DNA of 38,219 nucleotides. Source: Lachnospira sp. (GTDB lineage Bacteria; Bacillota; Clostridia; Lachnospirales; Lachnospiraceae). A program made the translations under genes and the position numbers. Where the stretch lies: contig SVDX01000026.1 in assembly GCA_015057605.1 (NCBI GenBank), forward strand, positions 1-38,219, in the 5' to 3' direction. Below, piece by piece: positions 1 through 9,108 of the stretch. The stretch's first letter is position 1, and each line of letters opens with the position of its first letter. Under the pieces are notes generated by a model. The model was not told the origin of the DNA, did no database searches, and saw nothing but the letters and a program-made list of their open reading frames with translations.

Positions 1-1
1 T

Positions 2-691
2 TTCTGGGAAACAAAGCATCCAGATGTAAATGTGCTTGGTATAAGCAACAACCCTGACACACCAATATGTGTTGCTGATTACAAGGGTATTAAAGTTGCA
101 ATGCTTAACTACACATACAGCTTTAACGGCTATCAGCTTCCAGCAGACATGCCTTATTTATCTAACCTAATTGATATCGAAAGAATTACTGCTGATGTAA
201 ATGAAGCCAAAAAGGTGGCTGATTTTATTATTGTGTTTCCTCACTGGGGTATTGAATATACTCACACACCAGTAGAATCACAGACAACACTTGCAAAGCA
301 GATGGCTGATTTAGGTGTTGACCTTGTAATAGGCGCTCATCCTCACGTTATACAGCCAGTAGAATGGGTAGAAGGACAAAATGGTCACAAGATGCTTGTT
401 TATTACTCACTTGGCAACTTCATTTCCAACCAGGATGCTGCTCCAAGAGTACTTGGTGGAATGGCAAGTGTAACAATTATTAAAGATGAAAATGAAACTA
501 AGATTAAGGAATACGATATCATCCCATTAGTAACACACTATGAAAATGGTGGTGGACACACCGTATACACCTTAGACAGTTATACAGAAGAGCTCGCTAA
601 GAGACACAGAATGAACTTACTTGATTCAAAGTTCTCATTAACATATTTGAAAAATACCGCAAAGACAGTATTTGCTGGATTGTATGAATAA
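2..691 (+). CDS. CapA-family protein, 3' part only (5' end outside window)
   Basis: The reading frame is open from base 2, so the gene begins before the window and only about 230 C-terminal residues are seen. A GTG at 32 is in frame but is internal: the residues before it continue the family-like sequence. The stretch VFPHWGIEY, then VIGAHPHVIQPVEW, then YSLGNFISNQ is the conserved core of the CapA/PgsA family, which has a calcineurin-like metallophosphoesterase fold. Family members are linked to capsule or poly-gamma-glutamate synthesis, but many clostridial copies are uncharacterised, so the substrate cannot be assigned. It is the only plus-strand gene in the window and converges on the fatty-acid operon. 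Family call is firm; exact role is not. Confidence 0.85.
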   Translation, partial: FWETKHPDVNVLGISNNPDTPICVADYKGIKVAMLNYTYSFNGYQLPADMPYLSNLIDIERITADVNEAKKVADFIIVFPHWGIEYTHTPVESQTTLAKQMADLGVDLVIGAHPHVIQPVEWVEGQNGHKMLVYYSLGNFISNQDAAPRVLGGMASVTIIKDENETKIKEYDIIPLVTHYENGGGHTVYTLDSYTEELAKRHRMNLLDSKFSLTYLKNTAKTVFAGLYE

Positions 692-695
692 CTAG

Positions 696-748
696 AAAAC
701 ACAGTTAATATTAGGTGCCTATGTCGCACGTAACATTAACTGTGTTTT
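696..748. terminator. Inverted-repeat terminator between convergent capA-like gene and accDA
   Basis: A perfect 14-bp inverted repeat, AAAACACAGTTAAT at 696-709 and its complement at 735-748, has a 25-nt loop. A T-rich tail follows on the plus strand, and the T-run inside the stem end could serve the minus strand. It lies just after the capA-like stop and about 50 bp beyond the accDA stop, so it probably ends both transcripts. Nothing else was seen in 692-800. Confidence 0.7.
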
Positions 749-800
749 TATATTCTTTTGCTGCATGCTATCAGTATAGTATAATAGCCATATTTTGTAT

Positions 801-2489
801 TTACATACTTCTAAATCGGTCATACCTTCTATCCACTATTTCATCAGCTGACATGCCAGCATATCTGCTTATAAATTCATAGATATTTGCTTTTAATATT
901 TTTTCTACCGGTGCAAAATTATGTACTGTGAACTTTGCTGGCTCTTCAATTATCTTTTCTATGATTGCAAGCTCTTGTAAGTCTTTTGCAGTCATTTTCA
1001 TAACTTCTGCAGCTTCTTTTGCCTTCTTGCTGTCCTTCCAAAGTATGCTTGCAAAGCCTTCTGGTGAAAGTATTGAATAAATGGAGTTTTCCATCATCCA
1101 TACCTCATTTGCAACTGCCATTGCTATGGCTCCACCGCTTCCGCCTTCACCAATTACAATGGACAATACAGGCACCTTTAATCCTGACATTTCAAAGAGA
1201 TTACGTGCAATTGCTTCTCCCTGACCTCTTTCTTCTGCTTCTATACCACAAAATGCACCTGGTGTATCTACGAAGCATATTATTGGTCGATTGAATTTTT
1301 CAGCCTGTTTCATAAGTCTTAGAGCTTTTCTATAGCCTTCTGGTGATGGCATACCAAAGTTTCTTTCGATATTTTCTTTGGTTGTCTTTCCCTTAACCTG
1401 CGCTATTACTGTAACTGGTTTCCCAAAAAAGTTAGCAACTCCGCCTTTTATGGCCTTGTCATCTGCAAAGTATCTGTCACCGTGGAATTCCATAAAATCT
1501 GTAAATAATACATTTATATAATCATCACCAACAAGTCTATCCTTCTTTCTTGAAAGTTCAACTCTCTCCCAAGCAGTTTGGGGTGTTTCATCAGCTTTTT
1601 TTACTGACTTTGGAAGTTTTAAGCTTACTTTATCAAGTTCTCCTTGTGTATGAAGTTTAAGTATAGTAGCAAGCTTATCTTTAAGCTCTTCACGTTCAAC
1701 AATCATATCAATAAAACCGTGCTCTAAAAGAAATTCTGAGCTTTGGAAGCCTTCTGGAAGCTTCTGGCCTATTGTCTGTTCTATTACTCTTGGGCCTGCA
1801 AAACCTATTAATGCCTTTGGTTCTGCAATTATAATATCACCAAGCATTGCAAAGCTGGCTGTAACGCCGCCTGTTGTCGGATCTGTAAGCACAGAAATGT
1901 AGAGCTGACCTTCATCGCTATGTCTTTTTAATGCAGCTGAAGTCTTTGCCATCTGCATTAAAGACACCATACCTTCCTGCATTCTTGCTCCACCTGAACA
2001 GGTAAATATAATTACAGGGAGTTTCTCTAAAGTAGCGCGTTCAACTGCATTTACAATCTTCTCACCTACAGTTTTACCCATGCTACCCATCATAAAACGT
2101 CCATCCATAACGCCTATAACTGCCGGCATACCGTTAATCATCGCTTTTCCGGTAACTACTGCTTCATCAAGCCCAGTCTTTTCGCGTAATGCCTGAAGCT
2201 TTTCCTCATAATTTGGAAAGTCTAATACGTTATCTGTAGCCGTTACCTTATCCCATTCTTCAAATGTTCCTTCGTCTGCAAGCATTTCTATACGCTTGTA
2301 GGCTTTTACTCTAAAGTAGCCACCGCACTTAGGGCAAATGTAATAGTTAGCACGAACATCATCTGCAACTACTGGTTTACCGCATTTATTACATTTTCTA
2401 AGCAATCCGTCTGGAACCTCTGGTTTTACTTTATTTAAAGTATCCACCTGTTCTTTAGTTGTCTTCTTAAACATATTTTGAAGCTTCAT
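801..2489 (-). CDS. accDA: Acetyl-CoA carboxylase carboxyltransferase, fused beta-alpha subunits
   Basis: Transfers the carboxyl group from carboxybiotin on AccB to acetyl-CoA, giving malonyl-CoA, in the cytoplasm. The 562-residue protein joins AccD and AccA, which are separate in E. coli and S. pneumoniae. Residues 1 to about 290 are AccD with the four-cysteine zinc ribbon C33-x2-C36 and C52-x2-C55. From about residue 300 ([14 protein letters not shown]) AccA begins and carries the glycine-rich GEGGSGGA segment. The linker at about 290-305 is lysine-rich. The frame is continuous, with no stop between halves, so this is a real fusion rather than two genes. It is the last gene of the fab operon, six bases after accC. 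Confidence 0.96.
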   Translation of the reverse strand: MKLQNMFKKTTKEQVDTLNKVKPEVPDGLLRKCNKCGKPVVADDVRANYYICPKCGGYFRVKAYKRIEMLADEGTFEEWDKVTATDNVLDFPNYEEKLQALREKTGLDEAVVTGKAMINGMPAVIGVMDGRFMMGSMGKTVGEKIVNAVERATLEKLPVIIFTCSGGARMQEGMVSLMQMAKTSAALKRHSDEGQLYISVLTDPTTGGVTASFAMLGDIIIAEPKALIGFAGPRVIEQTIGQKLPEGFQSSEFLLEHGFIDMIVEREELKDKLATILKLHTQGELDKVSLKLPKSVKKADETPQTAWERVELSRKKDRLVGDDYINVLFTDFMEFHGDRYFADDKAIKGGVANFFGKPVTVIAQVKGKTTKENIERNFGMPSPEGYRKALRLMKQAEKFNRPIICFVDTPGAFCGIEAEERGQGEAIARNLFEMSGLKVPVLSIVIGEGGSGGAIAMAVANEVWMMENSIYSILSPEGFASILWKDSKKAKEAAEVMKMTAKDLQELAIIEKIIEEPAKFTVHNFAPVEKILKANIYEFISRYAGMSADEIVDRRYDRFRSM

Positions 2490-2495
2490 ACTTTT

Positions 2496-3842
2496 CTACT
2501 CTTTTCTAAATTTTTTCTCTATAAACTCAATATTAATATCGCCTGATACGAAATCTGGATGATGTAAAATTTCGTACTGATAATCAACATTTGTATCAAT
2601 TCCTTCAATGATAACCTCGCCAAGGGCTGAACGCATCTTGGAAATTGCTTCATTTCTTGTTGCCGCATGAACGATTAATTTTGCAAGCATTGAATCATAA
2701 TAAGGTGTTACCTCATAACCTGAATAAATGGCTGAATCAATTCTTACGCCCTTGCCACCTGGTAAATACATATCTGTAATCACACCTGGGGATGGTCTGA
2801 AATTCTTTTCCGGATTCTCCGCATTGATTCTACATTCAATTGCGTGTCCTGTTATCTTTATGTCCTCTTGCTTATATGCAAGTTTTTCTCCATTAGCTAT
2901 TCTTATTTGAGCCTTAATAAGGTCGATACCTGTAACCCATTCTGTAACAGGATGCTCTACCTGGATTCTTGTGTTCATTTCCATAAAATAGAACTTTCCT
3001 GTGTCCTCAAGTAAAAATTCTACTGTTCCGGCATTGGTGTAGTTAGCCGCCTTTGCAGCTCTTACTGCCACCTCACCCATCTCTTCTCTAAGCTTAGGGC
3101 TTAGGGCGATAGATGGTGATTCCTCTATCATTTTCTGATGATTTCTTTGAATTGAGCAGTCTCGCTCGCCCAAATGTACTGTATTTCCATAGTTATCCGC
3201 TAACACCTGGAACTCTATATGTCTTGGGTGCTCTATGAAATGCTCTATATACATTGTGTCATCACCAAATGCTGCCTTTGCTTCTTTCTTTGCTGTTTCA
3301 AATGCAGTTTCGAATTCGGCTTCATTTTTTGCCACTCTCATACCCTTGCCACCGCCACCAAGTGCAGCCTTGATAATTACCGGATATGTAATCTCTTTTG
3401 CAAGCTTTAAGCCACTTTCTACATCCGTAACTGCTTCTTTAGTTCCTGGGATTACAGGTACTCCTGCTTCAATCATTGTATTTCTTGCAATGGATTTATT
3501 ACCCATTTTTCTGATTACTTCTGATGAAGGTCCAATAAATGTTATATTGCATTGCTCACATAGTTGTGCAAATTTGCTATTTTCAGAAAGGAAACCAAAG
3601 CCCGGATGAATTGCATCCGCACCAGAAATCATAGTCGCACTGATAATTCTCTCCATCATAAGATAGCTTTCTAATGGTTGTGCCGGTCCTATGCATATCG
3701 CTTCATCTGCAAGCTGTGTATGTAAAGCTTCTGCATCCGCCTCTGAATATACTGCAACTGTTGCAATACCCATTTCACGGCATGCTCTAATAATTCTAAC
3801 CGCAATTTCGCCTCTGTTAGCTATTAATACCTTTTGAATCAT
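2496..3842 (-). CDS. accC: Biotin carboxylase subunit of acetyl-CoA carboxylase
   Basis: ATP-dependent carboxylation of biotin carried by AccB. The sequence shows the biotin-carboxylase N-domain start [16 protein letters not shown], the ATP-grasp glycine loop [25 protein letters not shown] and [15 protein letters not shown]. The frame can be opened at TTG 3857, but that lies inside fabZ. The ATG at 3842 gives 448 residues, the usual AccC length, and starts four bases after the fabZ stop, so I use it. The ribosome binding site is weak (GGTGA), as expected with translational coupling to fabZ. Followed closely by accDA. Confidence 0.96.
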   Translation of the reverse strand: MIQKVLIANRGEIAVRIIRACREMGIATVAVYSEADAEALHTQLADEAICIGPAQPLESYLMMERIISATMISGADAIHPGFGFLSENSKFAQLCEQCNITFIGPSSEVIRKMGNKSIARNTMIEAGVPVIPGTKEAVTDVESGLKLAKEITYPVIIKAALGGGGKGMRVAKNEAEFETAFETAKKEAKAAFGDDTMYIEHFIEHPRHIEFQVLADNYGNTVHLGERDCSIQRNHQKMIEESPSIALSPKLREEMGEVAVRAAKAANYTNAGTVEFLLEDTGKFYFMEMNTRIQVEHPVTEWVTGIDLIKAQIRIANGEKLAYKQEDIKITGHAIECRINAENPEKNFRPSPGVITDMYLPGGKGVRIDSAIYSGYEVTPYYDSMLAKLIVHAATRNEAISKMRSALGEVIIEGIDTNVDYQYEILHHPDFVSGDINIEFIEKKFRKE

Positions 3843-3846
3843 TTTC

Positions 3847-4278
3847 TTATTCACCAATCATAAATGTTAACTCGGCGCTTACTACAACCTTGCCGTCAAC
3901 ACTTGCCACTGCACTGCCAATGCCTACAGGGCCCTTTCTCTTTATAATCTTAGTTTCTAATTTTACCTTATCTCCAGGAACAATTTTTCCCTTAAACTTG
4001 CAATTATTAATCGCACCAAAATACACAACCTTACCCTTATATTCAGGCATACTAAGAATTGCAATTGCGCCCACCTGAGCCAATGCCTCAACAGTAAGAA
4101 CACCTGGCATTACTGGTTCCTGTGGAAAATGTCCTTGGAAAAAGTCCTCATGATAGGTTACACATTTATAACCTGTTGCACTTTCACCCGGAACATAATC
4201 TTCAATATAATCCACTAATAAAAATGGGTATCTGTGTGGTAAAATTTCTTTAATCTGGTTAATGTTTAATGAATTCAT
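3847..4278 (-). CDS. fabZ: 3-hydroxyacyl-ACP dehydratase FabZ
   Basis: Dehydrates 3-hydroxyacyl-ACP to trans-2-enoyl-ACP in each round of fatty-acid elongation. The 143-residue protein is a typical single hotdog domain with [11 protein letters not shown] near the N-terminus, the catalytic histidine H50 in [12 protein letters not shown] and the partner acid E64 in LTVEALAQ. It lies between accB (four-base gap) and accC (four-base gap), the same order as in the pneumococcal fab cluster. No fabA or fabM is in the window, so how this organism makes unsaturated acids, if it does, is not shown here. Confidence 0.96.
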   Translation of the reverse strand: MNSLNINQIKEILPHRYPFLLVDYIEDYVPGESATGYKCVTYHEDFFQGHFPQEPVMPGVLTVEALAQVGAIAILSMPEYKGKVVYFGAINNCKFKGKIVPGDKVKLETKIIKRKGPVGIGSAVASVDGKVVVSAELTFMIGE

Positions 4279-4282
4279 AATT

Positions 4283-4726
4283 CTAATCTCCCTTCACAGT
4301 AAATAATGGTTGACCATATTCAACGCTTTGTTCATTTGATGCTAATATTTCTACAATAGTTCCATCGTACTCGCTTTCAATTTCATTCATAAGCTTCATA
4401 GCCTCGACAATTGCAAGTACCTGACCTTTCTTAACTTTGTCTCCGACCTTTACAAATGGTTCACTATCCGCTGAAGGTGCTACATAAAATGTGCCTACAA
4501 GCGGTGATTTTACAACCTTATCAGGTCCACCTGACATAGCCACATTTACCTCTGTCACCTGCGCAGGTGCTGTTGCCATAAGTACAGGTGCTGCCTGCTC
4601 TGCAACTACAGCTACGGCCTTTTCCTTTTTGATATGTAAACGTACGCCATCCGCCTCATATTCAAACTCCGAAAGCGGCGAATCCGAAATAGACTGTACT
4701 AATTTTTGTATTTCATCAAAATTCAT
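4283..4726 (-). CDS. accB: Biotin carboxyl carrier protein of acetyl-CoA carboxylase
   Basis: Carries biotin between AccC and AccDA. The C-terminal biotinyl domain holds EAMKLMNE with the biotin-accepting K111 (numbered from the start used here). A long Ala/Val/Pro-rich linker at about 36-65 joins it to the N-terminal helix region [10 protein letters not shown]. The frame extends 24 codons upstream, but ATG 4726 is preceded by AGGAGG four bases away (4731-4736) and matches family N-termini, giving 147 residues. The initiation region TTTAGGAGGAAATATG closely resembles the copies starting the mini-frames in the leader just upstream. Confidence 0.95.
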   Translation of the reverse strand: MNFDEIQKLVQSISDSPLSEFEYEADGVRLHIKKEKAVAVVAEQAAPVLMATAPAQVTEVNVAMSGGPDKVVKSPLVGTFYVAPSADSEPFVKVGDKVKKGQVLAIVEAMKLMNEIESEYDGTIVEILASNEQSVEYGQPLFTVKGD

Positions 4727-4851
4727 ATTTCCTCCTAAACTGAAGCGCAGCGAAAGTTCGCGCAAGCAAAATTGTGTAGATGATTTTGCTTGTCGCATAA
4801 GCGAAATATGTGGCGCCTCGACACATATTTCTAATTGACTTTATCGGCTCA

Positions 4852-4869
4852 TTAGAGCGATAAAGTCAT
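4852..4869 (-). other. Mini-frame D, MTLSL-stop, in the accB leader
   Basis: ATG at 4869 with AGGAGG four bases upstream, the same spacing as accB. Five codons follow, and the TAA falls in the loop of the hairpin whose 5' arm starts right after the ATG. Its leader is near-identical to that of mini-frame A. Whether it is translated is unknown. Confidence 0.35.
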
Positions 4870-4984
4870 ATGTCCTCCTAAACGAACAATTTATTGTGAG
4901 TTTCCGTAAGCGAAATTCGCGAATGCGATTTCGGTTATCGGATAAATAAATTTGCGAAGCAAATTTCTAATTGACTTGGCTTGG

Positions 4985-5005
4985 TCATCGGACAAGACAA
5001 GTCAT
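4985..5005 (-). other. Mini-frame C, MTCLVR-stop, in the accB leader
   Basis: ATG at 5005 with GGAGG upstream in the repeated motif AGGAGGACATATGACTT. Six codons, with the TGA in the loop of the 4973-5003 hairpin. The stem sequence differs from mini-frames B and D but the layout is the same. Translation unproven. Confidence 0.35.
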
Positions 5006-5139
5006 ATGTCCTCCTTTAATGAGCCTAAATGACTTGTTTACAAGCCATTGGCGAGTTACCGCGCGAGAAAGTCCGCAGGATTTCTCGTGTCGGATTATAA
5101 AATTTGCGAAGCAAATTTCTAATTGACTTTATCGGCTCA

Positions 5140-5157
5140 TCAGAGCGATAAAGTCAT
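5140..5157 (-). other. Mini-frame B, MTLSL-stop, in the accB leader
   Basis: ATG at 5157 preceded by AGAGGACAT. Five codons identical in product to mini-frame D, but ending in TGA instead of TAA, with the stop again in the hairpin loop (5125-5155). Translation unproven. Confidence 0.35.
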
Positions 5158-5176
5158 ATGTCCTCTTTTAATGAGC

Positions 5177-5227
5177 CTAAATGACTTGTTTACAAGTCAT
5201 TGGCGAGTTACCGCGCGAGAAAGTCAT
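5177..5227 (-). other. Mini-frame A, 16 codons, immediately after fabF
   Basis: ATG at 5227 with AGGAGG four bases upstream, opening 22 bases after the fabF stop. It encodes MTFSRGNSPMTCKQVI and then TAG. The last codons lie in the small palindrome ACTTGTAAACAAGT. A copy of its sequence without the RBS-ATG joint is found at about 5023-5073. Translation unproven. Confidence 0.35.
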
Positions 5228-5248
5228 ATGTCCTCCTAAACGAACAAT

Positions 5249-6490
5249 TTATTGTGAGTTATATTTCTTAATCAACAACGATGCATTATGTCCACCAAAA
5301 CCAAGCGAATTGCTCATCGCATACTCAATATCTTTTTTTATTGGTGCTCCTACAGCATAATTTAAATCACATTCTTCATCACATTCTGTTGTTCCCACTG
5401 TCTGGTGTATAAAGCCTTCTTCTACAGCCTTTGCTGTTACGATAAGCTCAACCGCACCTGCAGCACCAAGTAAATGCCCTATCATCGACTTTGTAGAGTT
5501 AATTACAACATCTTTTGCAGCATCCTTAAATGCATACTTGATTGCTCTTGTTTCAAACAAATCATTGTGATGTGTACTTGTTCCATGAGCATTTATGTAT
5601 TGTACCTGTGATGGTTCAATTAAAGCTTCATTCATAGCAAATATCATTGCCATGCCTGCGCCACTTCCATCCTCTGCTGGTGATGTAATGTGGTATGCAT
5701 CGCCGCTACAACCATAGCCTACTACTTCTGCGTAAATCTTTGCGCCACGTGCTTTTGCGTGCTCTAATTCTTCAAGAACAACAACACCTGCACCCTCGCC
5801 TAATACAAATCCACTTCTATTCTTGTCAAATGGAATAGATGCCTTCATTGGATCTTCCTCTGTTGAAAGTGCTGTAAGTCCAGCAAAACCTGCAATACCA
5901 GTTGGACATACACTACTTTCTGTACCACCTGCAAGCATTACATCCGCATCACCATATTGAATTGCTCTAAATGCATCACCAATACAGTTAGTTCCTGTTG
6001 CACATGCAGTAACAACATTTGTTGTTTTTCCTCTTAAACCAAGCGCAATCGCAACATTTCCTGCTGCCATATTGCTAATCATAAGTGGAACCATTAAAGG
6101 ATTGCATCTGCTTGGTCCTTTTTCCACAATCTTTGTATAATTTTCTTCAACTGTTTCAAGGCTACCAACGCCAGAACCAACGATTACGCCAACTCTAAAT
6201 GGATCTTCCTTGTTCATATCAAGACCAGCATCCTCAAAGGCTTCTGTTGCTGCCACTACTGCAAACTGAGAAAATCTTGCCATTCTTCTTGCAGCTCTTA
6301 CGTCCATTTTATCCTTAGCCACAAAATCCTTAACCTCTGCAGCAATTTTAACCTTGTAATCCGATACATCAAACTGTGTGATTGGTCCGATACCAACCTT
6401 GCCTTCCTTAATTGATGCCCAAAATTCTTCTAAGTTATTACCTATTGGGGTAATAGCGCCCATACCTGTAATTACAACTCTTCTCTTCAT
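5249..6490 (-). CDS. fabF: 3-oxoacyl-ACP synthase II (KAS II)
   Basis: Condenses malonyl-ACP with acyl-ACP during elongation. At 413 residues it has the normal length. The catalytic triad is visible: C163 in TACATGTNC, H302 in NAHGTSTHHND and H339 in SMIGHLLGAAG, with K334 before the second histidine. The GFGGHNAS loop is at the C-terminus. It follows fabG by 16 bases. Its last codons plus stop (AACTCACAATAA) and the following 20-odd bases are duplicated 360 bp downstream in the leader of accB, a sign of local duplication after the gene rather than damage to it. Confidence 0.97.
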   Translation of the reverse strand: MKRRVVITGMGAITPIGNNLEEFWASIKEGKVGIGPITQFDVSDYKVKIAAEVKDFVAKDKMDVRAARRMARFSQFAVVAATEAFEDAGLDMNKEDPFRVGVIVGSGVGSLETVEENYTKIVEKGPSRCNPLMVPLMISNMAAGNVAIALGLRGKTTNVVTACATGTNCIGDAFRAIQYGDADVMLAGGTESSVCPTGIAGFAGLTALSTEEDPMKASIPFDKNRSGFVLGEGAGVVVLEELEHAKARGAKIYAEVVGYGCSGDAYHITSPAEDGSGAGMAMIFAMNEALIEPSQVQYINAHGTSTHHNDLFETRAIKYAFKDAAKDVVINSTKSMIGHLLGAAGAVELIVTAKAVEEGFIHQTVGTTECDEECDLNYAVGAPIKKDIEYAMSNSLGFGGHNASLLIKKYNSQ

Positions 6491-6506
6491 AAATTATCTC
6501 CGTTTC

Positions 6507-7247
6507 TTACATTGCCATGCCGCCATCTACGCAAAGCACTTGGCCTGTAATATATTTTGCTTCATCTGATACTAAAAATGCTGCTGCTGCCGCAATATCC
6601 TCTGTCTTGCCAAATGCACCTAATGGAATTTGCGCAACTGCGCCTGCTTTAACATTTTCTGATAAAACATTTGTCATATCAGTTTCAATAAATCCAGGTG
6701 CAATAGCATTTACTGTAATGCCTCTTGATGCAAGTTCTCTTGCTGCTGCCTTTGTAAGACCGATTACTCCCGCCTTCGAAGCACTATAATTTGTCTGACC
6801 TGCATTTCCTAAGATACCTGAAACAGAAGAAATATTAACAATTCTTCCTGCCTTTTGCTTAAGCATTTGTCTTGATGCAAATTTAATACAGTTAAATGTT
6901 CCCTTTAAATTAGTATCTAACACAGCATCATAATCTGCCTCTGTCATCTTAAGTAAAAGACCGTCTCTTGTAACACCTGCGTTGTTAACAAGAATATCAA
7001 GGCTACCATATTCAGCTACTATCTTTTCAATATTTTCCTTGCATGCATCAAAATCTGCAATATTCCACTGCATTATACACGCCTTACCACCAAAGCTTTC
7101 AATCTCTGCTTTAGCCTCATTTGCTTTATCCATAGAGCCGTTATAATTAATAACTACCATTGCTCCTTCCTTTGCAAGGCGTGTTGCAATAGCTCTTCCT
7201 ATTCCTCTTGAAGCACCTGTTACAAGTGCAACCTTATTATTTAACAT
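6507..7247 (-). CDS. fabG: 3-oxoacyl-ACP reductase FabG
   Basis: NADPH-dependent reduction of 3-oxoacyl-ACP, a short-chain dehydrogenase. Seen in the 246-residue protein: cofactor loop VTGASRGIGRAIA, NNAG at 88-91, catalytic S141 (NISSVSG), Y154 and K158 (NYSASKAG), and the C-terminal ITGQVLCVDGGMAM typical of FabG. The start overlaps the end of fabD by seven bases, so translation is probably coupled. Confidence 0.96.
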   Translation of the reverse strand: MLNNKVALVTGASRGIGRAIATRLAKEGAMVVINYNGSMDKANEAKAEIESFGGKACIMQWNIADFDACKENIEKIVAEYGSLDILVNNAGVTRDGLLLKMTEADYDAVLDTNLKGTFNCIKFASRQMLKQKAGRIVNISSVSGILGNAGQTNYSASKAGVIGLTKAAARELASRGITVNAIAPGFIETDMTNVLSENVKAGAVAQIPLGAFGKTEDIAAAAAFLVSDEAKYITGQVLCVDGGMAM

Positions 7248-8161
7248 AATTCATTTACCACCTTTTTCACATCATCCCATGTGTTAATATTAAATGCCTT
7301 AACGTTAGGATTAATTCTCTTCATAAAACCTGACAATGTTTTGCCTGGTCCGATTTCAACAAATGTGTCTACACCGTTTTCAATCATATTTTCAATGCTC
7401 TGTTGCCATCTTACTGAAGATGACACCTGTTCTCTTAATAATGCTTTAGTATTCTTAGTATCATTAACATACTCTGCTGTAACATTTGTTACATATGGAA
7501 TTTGTAATGTTCCTAAATCTATATTCTTAAGCTCTTCATACAAATTATCACCGGCTTCTTTAATAAGTGCTGAATGAAATGCTCCACTAACATTAAGCAT
7601 TTGTGTTCTTTTGGCACCATTTTGAGCTAAAAGTGCATTTGCCTCTTCAACCTTTTCTTTAACACCTGTAATTACTATCTGTCCCGGACAGTTATAATTT
7701 GCAATCGATACTCCATCAATATCCTTAATAACTTCTTCAATTTGAGCACCTGTCATACCAAGTACTGCTGCCATTGCGCCCTTAGTTTCAACTGCTGCAG
7801 CCTCCATAAAAAGTCCTCTTTTTCTTACAGTCTTTATAGCCTGCATTGTGCTCATTCCACCAGCTGTGGCAATTGCACAGTACTCTCCAAGGCTAAGACC
7901 TGCTGTAACATCAGGCTTTAAGCCACTTTCCTTAATAACCTCTGTCATTGCAAGACAAGTTGTTACCATTGCTATTTGTGTATACTCAGTCTGATTAATT
8001 CTTTCATTTTCTTCAAAGCACAATTCCTTCATATCAATGCCAAGTGCTTCGCTTGCATTATCATAAACATCCTTAGCAAGCTTGCTATTTTCATAAAAAT
8101 CCTTACCCATTCCGCATTTTTGTGCGCCCTGACCAGGATATATAAATGCTATCTTACTCAT
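7241..8161 (-). CDS. fabD: Malonyl-CoA:ACP transacylase
   Basis: Moves malonyl groups from CoA to ACP to supply the condensing enzymes. The 306-residue protein begins with IAFIYPGQGAQKCGMG, has the nucleophile S90 in GLSLGEYCA and catalytic H196 in SGAFHSALI, and ends with VEIGPGKTLSGF. It overlaps fabK by eight bases and fabG by seven, placing it in the middle of a coupled fabK-fabD-fabG block. Confidence 0.96.
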   Translation of the reverse strand: MSKIAFIYPGQGAQKCGMGKDFYENSKLAKDVYDNASEALGIDMKELCFEENERINQTEYTQIAMVTTCLAMTEVIKESGLKPDVTAGLSLGEYCAIATAGGMSTMQAIKTVRKRGLFMEAAAVETKGAMAAVLGMTGAQIEEVIKDIDGVSIANYNCPGQIVITGVKEKVEEANALLAQNGAKRTQMLNVSGAFHSALIKEAGDNLYEELKNIDLGTLQIPYVTNVTAEYVNDTKNTKALLREQVSSSVRWQQSIENMIENGVDTFVEIGPGKTLSGFMKRINPNVKAFNINTWDDVKKVVNELC

Positions 8162-9095
8162 TTACTGATACCCCGCTGATTGTACTCTTCATTTCGCTCA
8201 TAAGCTTTTCGATAAGCGCCTTACAGCTTAATTGTTCTTTTACAAGGCCTGCAATCTGACCTGCCATAACGCTACCGTTATCAACATCGCCGTCTACAAC
8301 AGCCTTTCTTAAAGCACCAAGTGTAAGCTTTTCTAATTCTTCAAAGCTCGCGCCTTCATTTTCAAGTCTTGTATATTCTTTTGTCATATTATTTCTAATT
8401 GTTCTTACAGGATGTCCTGTGCTTCTTCCTGTAACTCTTGAATCAATATCCTTTGACTTAAGGATACGATCTTTGTAATTTTGATGTACAATACATTCAT
8501 CTGTTGCAACAAATGCTGTACCTATCTGAGCTGCTTTTGCTCCAAGCATAAATGCTGCAGCAAGTCCTCTACCATCTGCAATACCGCCTGCTGCTATTAC
8601 AGGGATATTAACTGCATCAACAATTTGTGGAACCAATGCCATTGTTGTAATTTCACCAATATGTCCACCTGCTTCTGTACCTTCAGCTACAACAGCATCT
8701 GCTCCGCATCTTTCCATTCTCTTTGCCAAAGCAACTGATGCAACAACAGGAATAACCTTCATATTAGCTTCCTTCCAAGCCTTCATATACTTTTCTGGAC
8801 TACCCGCACCTGTAGTAACAACATTTACGCCTTCTTCTACTAATACTTGTGCAATTTGATCTGCTTCTGGATTCATAAGCATTAAGTTAACGCCAAATGG
8901 CTTATTTGTAAGCTTCTTTAATTCTCTTATCTGATCACGTACCCATGATGCTGGTGCTCCACCTGCACCAATAATACCAAGTCCGCCTGCCTCTGATACC
9001 GCAGCTGCCAAATGATATTCCGCAACCCAAGCCATGCCGCCTTGAATAATTGGATATTCAATTTCTAATAATTCAGTTATTTCTGTCTTCATCAT
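8154..9095 (-). CDS. fabK: Enoyl-ACP reductase II, FMN-dependent
   Basis: Reduces enoyl-ACP in the last step of each elongation cycle. The protein is a TIM-barrel flavoprotein of the nitronate monooxygenase/FabK group: IEYPIIQGGMAWVA at the N-terminus, GTEAGGHIGE with H145 in the position of the catalytic histidine of pneumococcal FabK, and VIAAGGIADGRG plus GAKAAQIGTAF for phosphate binding. Position between acpP and fabD supports FabK over a nitronate monooxygenase. Two Met codons open the frame; GAGG lies upstream of both and the choice changes one residue. No FabI is in the window, which would predict triclosan insensitivity at this step (inference). Confidence 0.93.
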   Translation of the reverse strand: MMKTEITELLEIEYPIIQGGMAWVAEYHLAAAVSEAGGLGIIGAGGAPASWVRDQIRELKKLTNKPFGVNLMLMNPEADQIAQVLVEEGVNVVTTGAGSPEKYMKAWKEANMKVIPVVASVALAKRMERCGADAVVAEGTEAGGHIGEITTMALVPQIVDAVNIPVIAAGGIADGRGLAAAFMLGAKAAQIGTAFVATDECIVHQNYKDRILKSKDIDSRVTGRSTGHPVRTIRNNMTKEYTRLENEGASFEELEKLTLGALRKAVVDGDVDNGSVMAGQIAGLVKEQLSCKALIEKLMSEMKSTISGVSVNE

Positions 9096-9108
9096 AATTA
9101 CCTCGCTA

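Larger units (their letters stand above)
4727..5248 (-). repeat. fabF-accB intergenic repeat and hairpin array
   Basis: This is a 522-bp gap inside an otherwise gapless operon. Direct repeats seen: about 74 bp at 4999-5073 and 5152-5226; about 40 bp at 4862-4901 and 5220-5260, the latter running into the end of fabF; a 30-bp stretch at 4948-4977 and 5100-5129 containing the palindrome AAATTTGC-TTC-GCAAATTT. Hairpins on the minus strand include 4837-4867, 4973-5003 and 5125-5155 (stems opening GACTT and closing AAGTC, with different middles), 4807-4832 and 4770-4800. Four frames preceded by AGGAGGACAT or close to it lie within it. No conventional gene is seen and no hairpin carries a convincing terminator T-run. 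Confidence 0.8.

Noticed and set aside
3843-3857. Start of accC at TTG 3857 or the following GTG
   Set aside because: Both lie inside fabZ; ATG 3842 gives the standard N-terminus and length.
4727-4798. A 24-residue N-terminal extension of AccB
   Set aside because: The extension lies in the hairpin leader, is not BCCP-like, and ATG 4726 has a strong AGGAGG in front.
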